NCBI GenBank assembly: GCA_037447655.1
Contig: JBBHKE010002019.1
Span: forward strand, 1-64,000
DNA length: 64,000 nucleotides
Source: Zygnema cylindricum
Taxonomy: Eukaryota > Streptophyta > Zygnematophyceae > Zygnematales > Zygnemataceae
Direction: 5' to 3'
The translations under genes were made by a program, and so were the position numbers. Shown here in pieces: positions 10,936-22,984 of the stretch. The stretch's first letter is position 1. Each line of letters begins with the position of its first letter. The notes beneath the pieces were generated by a model that was not told the DNA's origin, did no database searches, and was given only the letters and a program-made list of their open reading frames with translations.

Positions 10936-11586
10936 CAGGATTGCGGGGAATCAAAGTTAAAAAGTGCGAAATCGAAGGGAGATTTTATATTACGCTTTTG
11001 CGTATTAAAGCAGGTGTCATATATGGAGATCTCGGCGTATTACGCCGTATAGTATGGGAGATTCACGTATACCGGTATACGGTTTCCATACGTTTTCGCA
11101 TATTTAAACCATTGCTCTATAGTGCGGTTTACTGCGCCGTTAAATTTAGTGCAAAAATGCCCATATAATGTGCACTTTAATTTGCAAAAGTCAAATCATC
11201 GGCACTAAAAGCACATCAATAGATTCAGACTTTAAAATGTAAAATAATTGGCTGGTTTAGTGAATTTTTGACCCTCATTGTAGCGATACAATTTGGTTTG
11301 GAAAAGCTGACATCTGAGACGCAAGAATTATCTACATTGGACGGACATGCTAACAGATAGGCAAATAGTGTGACCTATCACAGTATGTGTTGTAATTTCA
11401 GTAATTTGTGAGGATTGAACGCAGTAGAGTTTGTCTCATCTACGTCAGCAAAATTGTAACCACGCCTCGTAGCAAGTAAGGTTACGGAGGAAATTCCCAA
11501 CGCGTTCTCTGATGTTAGAACCGACCAATGACATTGGAATCTGAAGCTACAGTAGTAAAAGTCATCGTGGTGGTGTGGCCGGTGCG
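10936..11586. other. Intergenic DNA without recognised features
   Basis: A few short palindromes (CGGCGTATTACGCCG near 11032) are present. No gene model could be supported. Confidence 0.35.
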
Positions 11587-11820
11587 TTTTTTTTTTTTTT
11601 TTTTTTTTTGTGCGCCTTTTTTTTTGTTTGTTTTTTATAAACATAATATACGCAAGTGTTGTTATCGCATTTTAATAACACTGAAGAATCCCTACTTTTG
11701 ATCTTTAATTTAAAAATTTAAAATATTCAGGAAAATCGATAATTCATTATGACATGCCAAACATGTGAGACGAAGCTAGACAGAAATTACTTCAGTGTAC
11801 GGAATTACTGATGGATGGTA
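11587..11820 (-). repeat. Poly(A)-tailed repeat, copy 1
   Basis: On the minus strand this unit starts TACCATCCATCAGTAATTCC and ends in GGCGCACA followed by a run of about 23 A. It is almost identical to 12124-12355. A 3' poly(A) suggests a retroposed sequence (SINE or processed LINE end), but no A/B box or ORF was found. Confidence 0.6.
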
Positions 11821-12123
11821 CACCGCGAATCGCTATTAGCGTACATGACGCTAATTGGGGTACCCCTTTTTTTGGGGCAAATTCTCAAATAGAATAAAGT
11901 ACGCTAAATGTTTTTGCATGTTATTTGAGGTACCCCGCTCAATGCGGTTCATAACTGTAATTTAGTTCCTTTTTAAATAGTGTGGTGTACGGACTGCCAG
12001 ATCTGTACTATTTCGTACATTTTTAAATTTAAAAGTACAGAAAATATAATAATATATAATTGCGTAAATATTTTCCGGCATACGCAGATGTCAAAAAAAT
12101 GCGACGGCGTACGATTTGAACAG
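11817..12123. mobile_element. Left part of a TACACCG-family MITE between two repeat copies
   Basis: GTACACCGCGAATCGCTATT begins at 11818 and overlaps the end of repeat copy 1. The matching right terminus is missing; the sequence instead runs into the poly(T) of repeat copy 2. Confidence 0.5.
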
Positions 12124-12355
12124 TTTTTTTTTTTTTTTTTTTTTGTGCGCCTTTTTTTTTGTTTGTTTTTTATAAACATAATATACGCAAGTGTTGTTAT
12201 CGCATTTTAATAACACTGAAGAATCCCTACTTTTGATCTTTAATTTAAAAATTTAAAATATTCAGGAAAATCGATAATTCATTATGACATGCCAAACATG
12301 TGAGACGAAGCTAGACAGAAATTACTTCAGTGTACGGAATTACTGATGGATGGTA
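12124..12355 (-). repeat. Poly(A)-tailed repeat, copy 2
   Basis: Same sequence and orientation as 11587-11820, with only T-run length differences seen by eye. This points to a recent duplication or two recent insertions. Confidence 0.6.
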
Positions 12356-12478
12356 CTGTAGTCAGTATCGGTGTCGGTGCGAAAAGGTTAAGCGTCACGC
12401 TGTACGCTGTCGAAAAGTTTGTAAATACGACAGTATAACGAGAAGCTTAATGCCACTGTAGACGAGTCACACTCACTA

Positions 12479-12683
12479 TAGTACACCGCCAATCGCTATT
12501 AGAGTCAAGGATTAAATAGCGTCAAAAAACAATTAGCGTTATTGATTCTAATTTAGTACCTGAGACGTGGCAGATTATGGTCCACGTACTTAAATAGCAT
12601 TATTAATTGTATTTCAGGTTTTTTTTTGAAAAAAGGACACCGAATTGGCGTTATATACTCTAATAGCGATTGGCGGTGTACTG
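12479..12683. mobile_element. Short MITE, TACACCG family
   Basis: The termini TAGTACACCGCCAATCGC and GCGATTGGCGGTGTACTG are near-perfect inverses, with TA on both sides. The 205-bp interior is AT-rich and non-coding. Confidence 0.75.
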
Positions 12684-12747
12684 TACAAATTTACGACAAA
12701 CTGCACAGTTTTCTGTGCAATTAATTCGATTACTGGATAGTCGTCAC

Positions 12748-13103
12748 CAGTGTTGGGTATCGAGGACCCTTTGCCAATATTCGATATATATCGAATTTCA
12801 GGTACCCGAAAATCGATATATCGCTTCGATATATCGAAAACCAAATCATCGCGATATATCGCCAATATATTGCCGATATATCCTATCGCCAGTATATCGT
12901 TCCATAAAAGGGGGTAAATATCCGTACGGTTTTCCTTACGAATTTCCGTACTATTACTGTACGGAGACCCATTTTTTTGTGATATATATCGCGATAATTT
13001 ATGTTGGTCCAGGTACGATATATCGAGGAATCTGCTCGATGGATATTCGATATATCGAATATCGCAATTATCGCGATATGAATTTACCCCATACCCAACA
13101 CTA
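12748..13103. mobile_element. hAT MITE, CAGTGTTGGGTATCG family
   Basis: It starts CAGTGTTGGGTATCGAGG and ends CCATACCCAACACTA. The 8-bp flanks GTCGTCAC (12740-12747) and CTCGTCAC (13104-13111) agree at seven positions. YAGTG ends with 8-bp duplications mark hAT elements. The interior is rich in GATATATCG palindromes. It is 356 bp and non-coding. Confidence 0.8.
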
Positions 13104-14136
13104 CTCGTCACGCCAATAATCTAATAACCAATATAGTGTGATTGATGCTAACAAGTAATAACGATACCCGGTGTAGCACTCGGCTTGATTCGGCTTGGCT
13201 CGATCCGAATCGATTCGAATAGATTCGGCTCTGTTTTAGACTTTTGGTGCAACCGAACTACAATAAATGACTAAATGGATTAAATTATGGTTTCGAAATT
13301 CCGATCCCAAAACTAGACCTCTGGTTTGCGCCGAGCCAAGCCGCTCAAACCGTTAAAACTGTTAATACCTCTAAAATAGAAACACACACAACTTAAACCC
13401 TTGCGATTTCCTCCGTAAAGGAAACGTACTATTCGTACACATTTTTTTGCCCACATCGCTCCGTGTTGTTTTGTACTTCAAAACACACGCCTTTATTGCG
13501 TTTGTACTTTTAATACATGCACGACCGTACACTGTATCATTCCAAACCGGGTTCGACTTGATCGGGCCGAACTAGACGGTTATTGCAATCGTCGGGACAT
13601 CGTACCAAAATAAAAACCGGGAGCGAATTTTTGAACTGAACTGTAGCACCTAGTGTTGGGTATCGAGGACCTTTTGCCGATATTCGATATATATCGAATT
13701 TTAGGTACCCGATAATCGATATATTGCTTGGATATATCGAAAATCAAAATATCGCCAATATATCGCCAATGTATCATATCGTCAATATATCGAGGCATTT
13801 AAAAAAAAATGAAAATTTTCACAAGTCTCCAAAGTCACGTGCCTTCAAACAAGGTGACCGTAAAATCTTTGCCCAAAATAAATACGGTTTTTTCCTGAAA
13901 GTCATCAGAGTGAAGGAGATCTATGAGATACATTGACGCGGTACCCTTGCGAAGTACACGTACGTAATACGCAAGTACGGAGTTCCATACGAAAATGGTC
14001 GGTTCTCAAATCTTTGACAATTTTAGAGATTTGATCGTCAACTGACAAGGAACCACTCAAATAAAAACACGTATGTAAAAACATGTTGACAAAAGATACG
14101 CGATGTTAACCGAGACCTTTGTAATACATAAATTTG

Positions 14137-15030
14137 TAGTGTTGTGTATCGGTAAGGATTTGCCAATAACCGATATGGGCCTTTTTTCGAGTATGCGATA
14201 ATCAATATATTGGTACGATATATCGACATCGGTCTTATCGCCGATAAGTAACCAATAATATCGGGTACTTATCGGCGATAATGTCAATAACGATAACTAT
14301 CAGCGATAACAGTACGGGCCGTACAGATAAATGTACGGCCTGTACACTCAACTATACGTCTTATTCCCCGGACGTGTACAAGCACGGAAAGTAGAGTAGC
14401 CGCCATGAGATCGGTACGGTTTTGATACGGATCCAGTAAAAATGATATACCTTTCACATCCGACACCATGGCTTTGTCCCTTTATTCCTTGAGATCCACT
14501 GGGGACCTGCCACGTGTCAATCTTTCGGCTTTTTTGGCATAAGCTGCCAAAAGAGCCATTCCGGGTTGTCGGCGCTCACACTGGCCCGTCCGCTCGTGTT
14601 TTCTCATTCTAAGTCGTCCATTCAATTCCGGCGGCGCGCAGAATGTTATTTTGCGTCCGTTGTACTTTGTGTCCGCCATCCTTTTCTAGTTCCATGTTCA
14701 CCAATTTGTCAGTAAAATTCCGTACGTTGCCGTAAAATTGCAGTTCAGTTAACCGACCAACGTTTATGTGTTGCGCTGTCCGTAATAAATTGCAGTTAAA
14801 CGGAAACGGAACAGATTTTCATACGTGGCATGCCACGCTATATAAAGTCAATAAAATAATATAGTATGTTATAAAGTACTATTGTATGCATACTATATAT
14901 TTTTTAAGTTATCGCCGATATGGAATTTGTTGGTCTCAGACCGGTATATCGGAAACTCTAACCGTTCGACAACCGATAACTATCGGTTTTGGTGTTATTG
15001 CGATAAGTTTTTTACCGATACACAACACTA
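14137..15030. mobile_element. hAT element, TAGTGTTGTGTATCGG family
   Basis: It is 894 bp with ends TAGTGTTGTGTATCGGTAA and CCGATACACAACACTA. The flanks ATAAATTTG and AAAAATTTG suggest an imperfect 8-bp duplication. Subterminal blocks are packed with TTATCGGCGATAA-type palindromes. A GC-richer core (about 14460-14690) holds a minus-strand open frame of 65 codons shared with other copies, with no recognised domain. Confidence 0.8.
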
Positions 15031-15153
15031 AAAAATTTGTTGTCCGTACTATTACACAGACCTCCTCATGTAACCATACCCCAAAAAATTAGTTATATGA
15101 ATTACATAATTTGTACTTTTTTGTTGGTTACATTTTGCGGCGTCTACCTTTAA

Positions 15154-16091
15154 GGGGGTGTCCCCATGTTTTAAAGTATCTACTTTTCTCTGTCTTTTTG
15201 CCCTAAAATTCAGGGAACTTTGACAAAAACTTTAGCTGTACGAGAAAATCATTTTTACCAAAGTAAAGTGAACGTCAATTTATACTTTGGATGTAAGACG
15301 TGTTTATCGTCATGTGAACGCATTTTGACGTTTTCCCCTTTTCAACTCCCGGGCAAGAGAATCCAGCCCAAAAAAAAACTTCATCCAAAATCACCTCGAG
15401 AGGGTGATTTTAGTTCAAGTGTCGCCCAAACAGCGAATGAAAAATGACCCACGCACATGCCACACGATTTGTAAAAAAAATTGGACGAGGGAGAGTCCTG
15501 GCTATTTTTCTCCGTGCCTATCACGCGCTATGTACGGAAAATAATTTGCAGGGGTCTCGAACTTCCACATGCATTCATGGGTCTTTTTCATAATTTTTTG
15601 CCGTCATCGCCTCTCTTCTCTCCCTCTCACACTATCGCTTTTATCTCACACTTTTTAGAGTGAGACACGACAATATTGGTATAAAATGAAAGGTCTTTGT
15701 AAAATATATATTTTTTAAATTTTTAGGTTTTTATTTAATGGCAAGTCGAGTGGGAAAAGTAGAAAAAGCGAAATCGGGAAACCGTGGCGGGAAGTTTTTG
15801 AATCGGTGACGTTGAAGTTGTCACAAGTGAGCGTGATGTCACAATGTCACCAAACCCTAAACATTTGCAAATTCACAAAAATCTAGTCGTTGTTTTTTGT
15901 TGGCGTCACTAATCGTCGAAAGTTTCGTAATCTTCTTCAGTCGTCACAAGTTGTACCTACGTCTACAACTGTCATATGCCAAAGTTCCGATTTCATTTTC
16001 GCACATTGGGACGCTCTTCAAAGTTGTACGGCGAGTTTTCACTACAGTCCAAAATACTTTATTAAAGTAATGATTACATGGGGACACACCC
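15154..16091. mobile_element. Harbinger-like non-autonomous element, complete
   Basis: The ends GGGGGTGTCCCCATGT and ACATGGGGACACACCC are inverted repeats, and TAA flanks both sides (15151-15153, 16092-16094). It is 938 bp. It is the inverted relative of the elements at 55720-56667 and 58540-59487 and carries the same internal palindrome AAAATCACCTCGAGAGGGTGATTTT-like at 15388. No transposase was found. Confidence 0.85.
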
Positions 16092-16140
16092 TAAGTCACG
16101 GAACGACAATCACGTCGTATGTGGCGTATCAAACAACTTG

Positions 16141-17718
16141 TATTGGGAATTGATCATAACAGCGACTGTTTTGGCTGCGCACAGTCACTTACGTCATTTC
16201 GTTAAAAAATGTACGTTTGAATTACATATTGGTACAGATAGAGTACCGTTGAGTACAAATTTGACGGTCAATCGGTTGGACATCTTTGACTTTCAAAATA
16301 TTTTTTCAACCACTTAAAATTTTGCCGCGTTTGCCAACGTGGACCGTCATAATAAAATTAGCGATTCACACGGTTGACGAACGTTTACTGTAACAAAATT
16401 GAGGCAACCACATGTAAATAAAAGTGTTGCAGACAGTCACTTTTTGTCGTTACGTGAGCTCCACGATGAGAGCACTTAGGCCGCAAGGTTGAAATTGAAT
16501 CGTGTAATCGTTTCCTTGAACTTAGACTCCAATTGAAACGAAACCTCTTTAAATTTAAACTAAACTACAGCGCGAATTGTAATTATAGTAAATTACTCTA
16601 ATTCGGTCGCTCGAAATTTCGACTCTATCACATGAAATAGAGTAAATGATTCTAATTTTTTCATTATTCTATTTAAGGTAAAGTTTAATTAGCGTTTTCA
16701 ATTCTAATATAGGTTCATATTAAATAGTGTGGAGTACGGACGACCTCCGACCGTGCAAAATTGTACTTTATTAAGTAAAAAAGTACAAATATTGATTTAA
16801 TACAGGTCGTTATCATGTAACTGCGTTTTAACAAACGGCGTAGTGCAAATGTTATAGTGACGTTAAACTGTACGTTTTGCCAAATTCTGTACGAATACCT
16901 TATTTACAGTAGAGGATATTAGCGGGCCAAATTAGAGTACTGAAAAAAATTAGAGTAAAATTCATAGTTGAAACAACTAAATTACATAAATTAGCGTTAA
17001 CTACTCTAATTGTTTTTCTTAGTTTTTGTACTCTAATATTTTTATTACTCTAATTACGATTCGCGGTGTACTGTAATTTTTGTACGGAAATATTAAAACG
17101 CAAGAAACGAAATTTTGCTGTCAATTTAAGAATGTTGATTTGTAGATAGTGTGGCTCGATTTCGTCGCGTGTGACAACGGGGATTTTTTTCACTTAATTT
17201 GAATTGATATTTACGCCGGTTCATTTTATACTTTTATTTTAGTGTACAAAGTTTATTTCGTTTCGTGCGTTTTAATATTTCCGTACAATACTTATATTAA
17301 TTTAGTTTAAAGAGGTTTCGTTTCACTTTGCGTCTAAGTTCAATGTAACGCTCTGACGATTCATTTCAATTTTGCGGCTAAGTGCTCTCACCGTGGAGCC
17401 CACGTAATGACAAAAAGTGACTCTCTACAACACTTTTATTTACATGTGGTTGCAACATTTTTGTTACCGTAAACATTCGTCGGCCGTGTGAATTGCTAAT
17501 TCTATTATGACAGTTGACGTCCGCAAGCGCGACAAAACTTTAAGCGGTTGAAACAATATTTTGAAAGTCAAAGTTGTCAAACCGATTGATCGTCAAATTT
17601 GTACTCAACGATTCTTTATTTCTACCAGTATGTACTTCAAACGTACAATTATTGACAAAGGGACGTAAGTGACTGTACGCAACCAAAACAATCACTGTCA
17701 TGATCAATTCCCTTTGTA
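16141..17718. repeat. Long foldback: inverted arms of about 460 bp
   Basis: The left arm is 16141-16566 continued at 17078-17115. The right arm is 17257-17718. Matching landmarks include GGGAATTGATCAT/ATGATCAATTCCC, TTTGACTTTCAAAATATT and CAACCACATGTAAA. The arms are clearly diverged by eye. Long inverted ends are seen in Mutator-like or foldback elements; no transposase is present. A MITE (16568-17073) is inserted in the left arm only. Confidence 0.7.
16568..17073. mobile_element. MITE, TACACCG family, inserted in a foldback arm
   Basis: It is flanked by TA on both sides (16566-16567, 17074-17075) and ends CAGCGCGAATTGTAATT and AATTACGATTCGCGGTGTACTG. The opposite foldback arm (near 17288-17300) keeps the uninterrupted sequence, which confirms a TA-targeted insertion. 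Confidence 0.8.
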
Positions 17719-18117
17719 TTTTTCGCTAAAATAACATATCATGTTAAAATATAAAATATTAAACTTAAAAATACTAATTATCGCGATATATATCGCGATA
17801 ATTTATGTTGGTCTCGGTACGATATATGCAAGAGTCTGCTCGATCGATATTCGATATATCGAATATCAAAATTATCGCAATATGAATTTACCCGATACCC
17901 AACACTAGTAGCACGAGATAATCCATTAGGTTTTGGTTCAGATTCACTCCGAACCAAGTGCTACGGTATAATATTGCAAGCCGAATCCTCGCCATCGTAC
18001 TTTTTTCGCATCAAAGTACACTTTCGACTTAGGGTATGTCCCCATGTACTTGTGGCTTAGCGAACTTGCTTTGTATTTTAGCGCGGATCCGCTGGATCCG
18101 GTTTTCAAGTGTCCCTA

Positions 18118-19086
18118 TGTAACAGGATTCCCTACCTCTCTGAAAATCCCATTACTACAAATAATCCCAACCACACATTCCACACATTGGAAAATACACA
18201 TTCACATTGGACAACACTCACACAAGGATAAACTTTAATTTAGAAGAAGCTTTTGTCCACATAACATTAGCTTGGTCTCTTGCCCTCGTGGCTCAACCCT
18301 TCTTATTAAAGTGTTTTCCACTACTCTCCACTCTTAATAATTCTATCTCTTAACTACTAAAACACTATTTAGTTAGTAAGAGATTTCAATGCAAAATGCC
18401 TTTTCTCCAATTTGGTATTAATCGCTCAGGACCAAGACCAGCCGGAATTTCCACAAACTTTTCCCAAAGGAAAAGATGTCTACTCTCCTCTTACACTTCA
18501 CTGTTTATCCATCATCGCCCTGGACTCGCCAAGCCAGAGTCAACGCTCCGTTTTAACAGGCTTTTACCTGGGCCAATCATTGATCAGCAAAGACTCAGAC
18601 CGACCAATGCAAAAACGTGCGAAATCTCTTACTAACTACTTAGCGCTAAACTAACCAATCAAACGTTACGTTTCACTGTGTAACATTTACGTGCAAAAGT
18701 GCGCGCCAAACGAAACGCGACTTCGCACGATCGTGCGTAACGAATTTCGCACGCGAAACTTCCTACGAAATTCCCTTAAATGAAAGTGACGTCTCGTACT
18801 AAAATTTGTACGAAACGAACCACTGTGCATACTAAACGTTTCGTTATAACTTTATAAAACGTACACGCGTAATTTCGGTACTAATTTGACCCTTAACCCG
18901 TTTCAATGATACCCACTTGTTATTTAGACCCCACGTTGTCACCTAAATACACCCATCGCTATAACTTTTAAAATATAACTCCAAATAGCGTGATTCTTTC
19001 GCGGACGTCTACCAAATTTAGTAGTCTATAATCATAATACCTAAATACCCCTTTATAAACAAGTTCGATCAGCTATTACTGTTACA
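18118..19086 (-). repeat. LTR (3' LTR in element sense)
   Basis: It begins TGTAACAGGATTCCC and ends ACTGTTACA on the plus strand. It is the same length as the partner at 24930-25898, with differences scattered as single substitutions. Confidence 0.95.
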
Positions 19087-19099
19087 TCATCCTCTCCTT
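19087..19099 (-). other. Polypurine tract of the gypsy element
   Basis: On the minus strand the 13 bases AAGGAGAGGATGA abut the LTR and are the expected plus-strand primer site. Confidence 0.7.
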
Positions 19100-20360
19100 A
19101 TTTTTAACTCACCTCAGTTAAACACCTTTAATTCTCAAGACGGGACTTCTATATTACTATCCCTCCAATACCTTTGTAAAAATTCAGAATTTTTATCCTC
19201 TAAAGTGAACTCATCCTCAAGCCTTCCTAGATAATGCACTTACCAGAATATAGTATCACCAACCTTGAAACCGTTGACCAACCCAATCTATTACCCATCT
19301 GTGGACTTCAGGTTCTATAATTATTGAGGGACCAATTCCAATTCTCCTTCAGTTGGTCGAAGATTCGCTGGTTTCAATTGGCTGATGTGTACCACTGGAT
19401 AAATTTTTGTTGAAGGCGGGAAGTCCAATTTGGCAGCAACTGACAATATCATCTCGATTAAAGTAAATGGTCCAATGTACTTAGGAGCAAATTTCTCGGT
19501 AGGATCGATTGTCCCTCAATCTTGCACCTGTAATGAGTTGTAGAAAGCCAAACCTTGTCACCTGTGCGTAACACCCAATCACCCCGTTTGCGGTTAGCAT
19601 TTAATTCTTGCCTCCTTTGTGCCTCCACTAATGCATCCCGGACAGTTTTCCAAACTGTTTGAACGTATTCCCAAAACTCTGTTCCAGAACCTCTATTCTC
19701 TTGAGTGACCCCTGTTATTAAGTCCAATGCTTCTCTAGGTTGGTATCCGTATGCAACTTTAAATGGTGAGAATCCTGTACTAGCATGTTTACATGAATTT
19801 TATGCAAATTCAATTAATGGCAATTTAGATTCCCATGTGTTTTGAACTCCACTGCAAACAGTCCTAAGCATTTATTCTAGTGTACGGTTCATCCTTTCTG
19901 TCTGTCCATCTGTCTGAGGATGATAAGCGATACGCATTTTCAATTCAGAGCCTAAATTTTGCTGTAATTCTTTCCAAAAAGCAGACGTAAATTTAGAATC
20001 TCTATCACCGACTATAGATAGAGGGACTCCATGATGTCTGACCACGTTGTCAAAATATAAATTTGCAATGTCTACAACTGAATGGGTGGTTTTGCAAGCG
20101 ATAAAGATTGTCATTTTACTGAACCTATCGACTACGACCATGATACTGTCATTCTTTTTAGATATAGCAGGCAACCTGACAATAAAATCCATACTAACAG
20201 ATTTACACGGTCTTTCGGGGATATCCAAAGGTTTTAAGAGACCTTTAGGTTTTTGGGTACTTGGTTTACTCTGTTGGCAAAAGACACAACTTTCCACGTG
20301 TTTTGACACCTCCTTTGCCATCCCAGGCCAAAACAATCTACTTTGCAATCGACTAAGAGT
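19100..20360 (-). pseudogene. Gypsy integrase and C-terminal region, broken
   Basis: The core frame 20348-19872 has the C-x2-C half of the zinc finger (CVFC), the first catalytic Asp in MDFIVRLP, the second in GDRDSKF, and the Glu in QTDGQTERMNR. A stop follows directly. A second frame (19727-19458) carries the post-core segment with GDKVWL. Further on, in shifted frames, come KYIGPF and VVHISQLKPANLRP. Near 19185-19260 a chromodomain-like segment (LEDEFTLED) is visible with a stop inside. Confidence 0.85.
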
Positions 20361-20380
20361 TTTATCTCGACCTAGATGTC

Positions 20381-21840
20381 CTAAATGCTCATGAGCTTCC
20401 CGTAAAATTGTTTTCTTAAGTCTCCCACTTCAGGAATGCAAAATCTATCCCCCATTTGCAAATACCGTAAACCATCCTCTAGTCTAAAGTTTTTGACATG
20501 CCTCTCATTCAATGGGTTAGAATTCCCTCCCGAAATATTCTTGTAAATCACGACAAAATAAGGATCTTTATCATAACCATTTCTAACTGTATCTAAAAAT
20601 AATTCATCTCGAACCATAACACTTGTTTCAAAACATCTACTTAAAGGATCTGCGACTACATTTGTCTTCCCAAGAATATGTTTGACATTAAATTTGAAAT
20701 ATGCTAATTTCTGCATCCACCTAACCTGTCTGCCAGTCATAATCTGCGCATCACTTAATCTTTGTAAATAAGAGAGTGTAAATAAGAGAGTGCTTTATTA
20801 TCACAGTGAACTGTAAATTCTTTATTATGCAAATAACAACGCCATTTCACCAATGCATGTACCACTGCAAGTAATTATTTTTCTTGTGCTGTATAGTTCT
20901 TTTCAACATCATTGAATTTTCTGGACTCAAAAGCAATAAGATGAAAGTGTTTGCCGAGTTTTTGTTTTATGACTGCACCTAAACCTTAATCAGATGCATC
21001 AGTAGTGATCAGAACTTCAAATTCCCCGGCAGGGTCAAGATACACCAGTGTAGGGGCAGAGGTCAACTTCCCTTTTAATTCGTCGAATGCTCCCTCCTGA
21101 TCAGCTCCCCACACAAACGTCTCCTTCTCCCGAAGTAAATCCGTCAAAGGTGCGGCAATCATACTGAAATTCTTGATAAATTTCCTGTAATAAGTGGCCA
21201 ATCCCAGAAACGATCTAACTTCTATGACATTAGTAGTTTGTTTCCAATTTTGGATTGCTAAAATTTTGGATAGATCTGTTTTAACACCTTCCCCACTAAC
21301 TATATGTCCCAAAAATAATTGTTCACTTTTAAGAAAACTAGATTTTGACAATTTTCTATATAATTTTCTTTCTCTTAACCTTTTTAACACTTTTTTTAAA
21401 TGAATTATATGTTGTTCTTTAGATTCACTGCAAACTAAAATATCATCCATAAACACTTGGACAAACTCATCTATGTAATCTGAAAAGGTTTGGTTCATTA
21501 ATCTTTGGTAAGTAGGCGGTGCATTCGTTAAGCCGAATGGCATCACTATCCATTCGAAATGACCCACCCTAGTCTTGAAAGCAGTTTTATCAACATCTTC
21601 AATTCTAATTGGCACCTGATTAAAGCCACTACGCGGGTCAATCAACGAAAATACTTTAGCACCTTTTAAACGATCTATCAAATTAGAAATTAAAGGTAAC
21701 GGATACTTATCTTTCACCGTAATCTTGTTTAGACTACGATAATCGACCACATTCTCAACGTTCCGCCTTCTTTTTGACGAATAGAACTGGTGCTTCGTAC
21801 GGTGATTTGCTGGGTTGAATATGTCATTTCTCTTGGAGTT
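20381..21840 (-). pseudogene. Gypsy reverse transcriptase and RNase H, broken
   Basis: Frame 21750-20986 covers most of the reverse transcriptase: VDYRSLNKIT, PFGLTNAP and the active-site box FMDDIL (about 21439-21456; FMDD in place of the commoner YVDD/FLDD). A frameshift separates it from the upstream VKK region. The RNase H part (20985-20381) is interrupted by stops. The frame 20740-20381 still has the C-terminal KHILGKTNVVADPLSR motif. Confidence 0.85.
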
Positions 21841-21865
21841 CTTTGATGTGTTTTTTTAACTCCTC

Positions 21866-22291
21866 CTACTCAAAAAAACTGTGTTTATAAATTTCTGTGA
21901 CAAGAATATTACATCCAGGTTCAAGGTTAATAACATGTTCTACATCTCGGGAAGGTGGCCTCCCTGAGGGTAAGTCATTTGGAAAAACATCTCTAAATTC
22001 AAAAATCAAATCTTTAACAGCAGCATCAGATGTATTAATGTCAGTCACAAAATTATATTTTAGTTTTTCGAATGTTTTAGTGGTGTCTGATTTAGGGATG
22101 ACATCAATGTTAGTGTTTTCTCCCCCCCTTTCATCAGTAACTGCCTCAGTTACTAATAACAAGAAAGCATGATTTGTTTTATCTTTTAAGTGCTTTTTAA
22201 ATTGTTTAGCAGATATCAAACCTTCCACTCCTAATATGGTTATGTTATTTATATGATTCCTATGCAATTTCTTAGGAGATAATGCTTGCAA
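21866..22291 (-). pseudogene. Gypsy pol linker between protease and reverse transcriptase
   Basis: The frame contains FRDVFPNDLPSGRPPSR, the typical start of the gypsy reverse-transcriptase region, and then runs into stops. The residues before it show no other motif. Confidence 0.7.
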
Positions 22292-22383
22292 AACCTTCCA
22301 ACCGTTTTCAGACTTTACTTTGAAGGTGTTAATTTCCCAATGAATTTGAGGATTGTATTCAGTTAACCAAGGCTTTCCTAGAA

Positions 22384-22644
22384 TTATTTTTCACTTCCCA
22401 AATTCATTATTTCACACACAACTTTCATTTTATGACCTTGGATATCAACTTCTATCGTGTTAGAATGTAAGTTTAATGTGGACTTATTACCATTTGCCAC
22501 TTGACCTTTTAAAGGCTTTTTCTTTATGACAGTAGAAATTTTATTTTCCTCTACAAACTTATGTGAAATAAAATTATGTGTGGCACCTGAATCAACCATT
22601 ACTTTCAACGGTTTTCCTTCCACTAATGACTCGAATCTAATCAA
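22384..22644 (-). pseudogene. Gypsy aspartic protease, truncated by a stop
   Basis: VDSGATHNFIS holds the catalytic D-S-G (about 22581-22598). The frame ends early at a TGA near 22390, inside the usual protease domain. Confidence 0.8.
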
Positions 22645-22984
22645 ACAGTGTCAGGCGTCATCATTACTTAACTGTCCTAACATAGGTCTGTTGTTGAGAA
22701 TTTCATCAGAAGGATTCTTTAAACTATGCAGTGTAGTGAGAATTATAATAAATTCAGCTATCCTAACTTTTCCATTCATTAATTTGCCCTCCAAAGTTAA
22801 CTCTTTAACTTCTGGATCCGGTCGACTCAACTGAGGACTTTCAGTTAGTCCTTTCCGTTTCCCACCTCTTGGGCTTCCTGCTCAGCTAGGTATAATGCAA
22901 TATCCTCTTGGAGACCTTCATTTACTTCGGCTGTTTTGAGAGAACCTTTATCTGTACAGTCATTAGCGTAATGATCTGGACCTC

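Larger units (their letters stand above)
13651..17907. mobile_element. hAT element, CAGTGTTGGGTATCG family, filled with other elements
   Basis: The left end TAGTGTTGGGTATCGAGG and right end CCGATACCCAACACTA match the 356-bp element at 12748-13103. The flanks GTAGCACC (13643-13650) and GTAGCACG (17908-17915) agree at seven of eight. The 4.26-kb interior is mostly later insertions: a TAGTGTTG hAT, a Harbinger-like element, a foldback and a MITE. No transposase is present. Confidence 0.75.
13173..17964. mobile_element. Possible outer element with GTAGCACTYGG ends
   Basis: GTAGCACTCGGCTTGATTCGG at 13173 is an approximate inverse of CCGAACCAAGTGCTAC ending at 17964. The interior outside the hAT insertion (13173-13650, 17908-17964) is dispersed, non-coding DNA. 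No clear target duplication was seen, so this is only a candidate. Confidence 0.3.
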
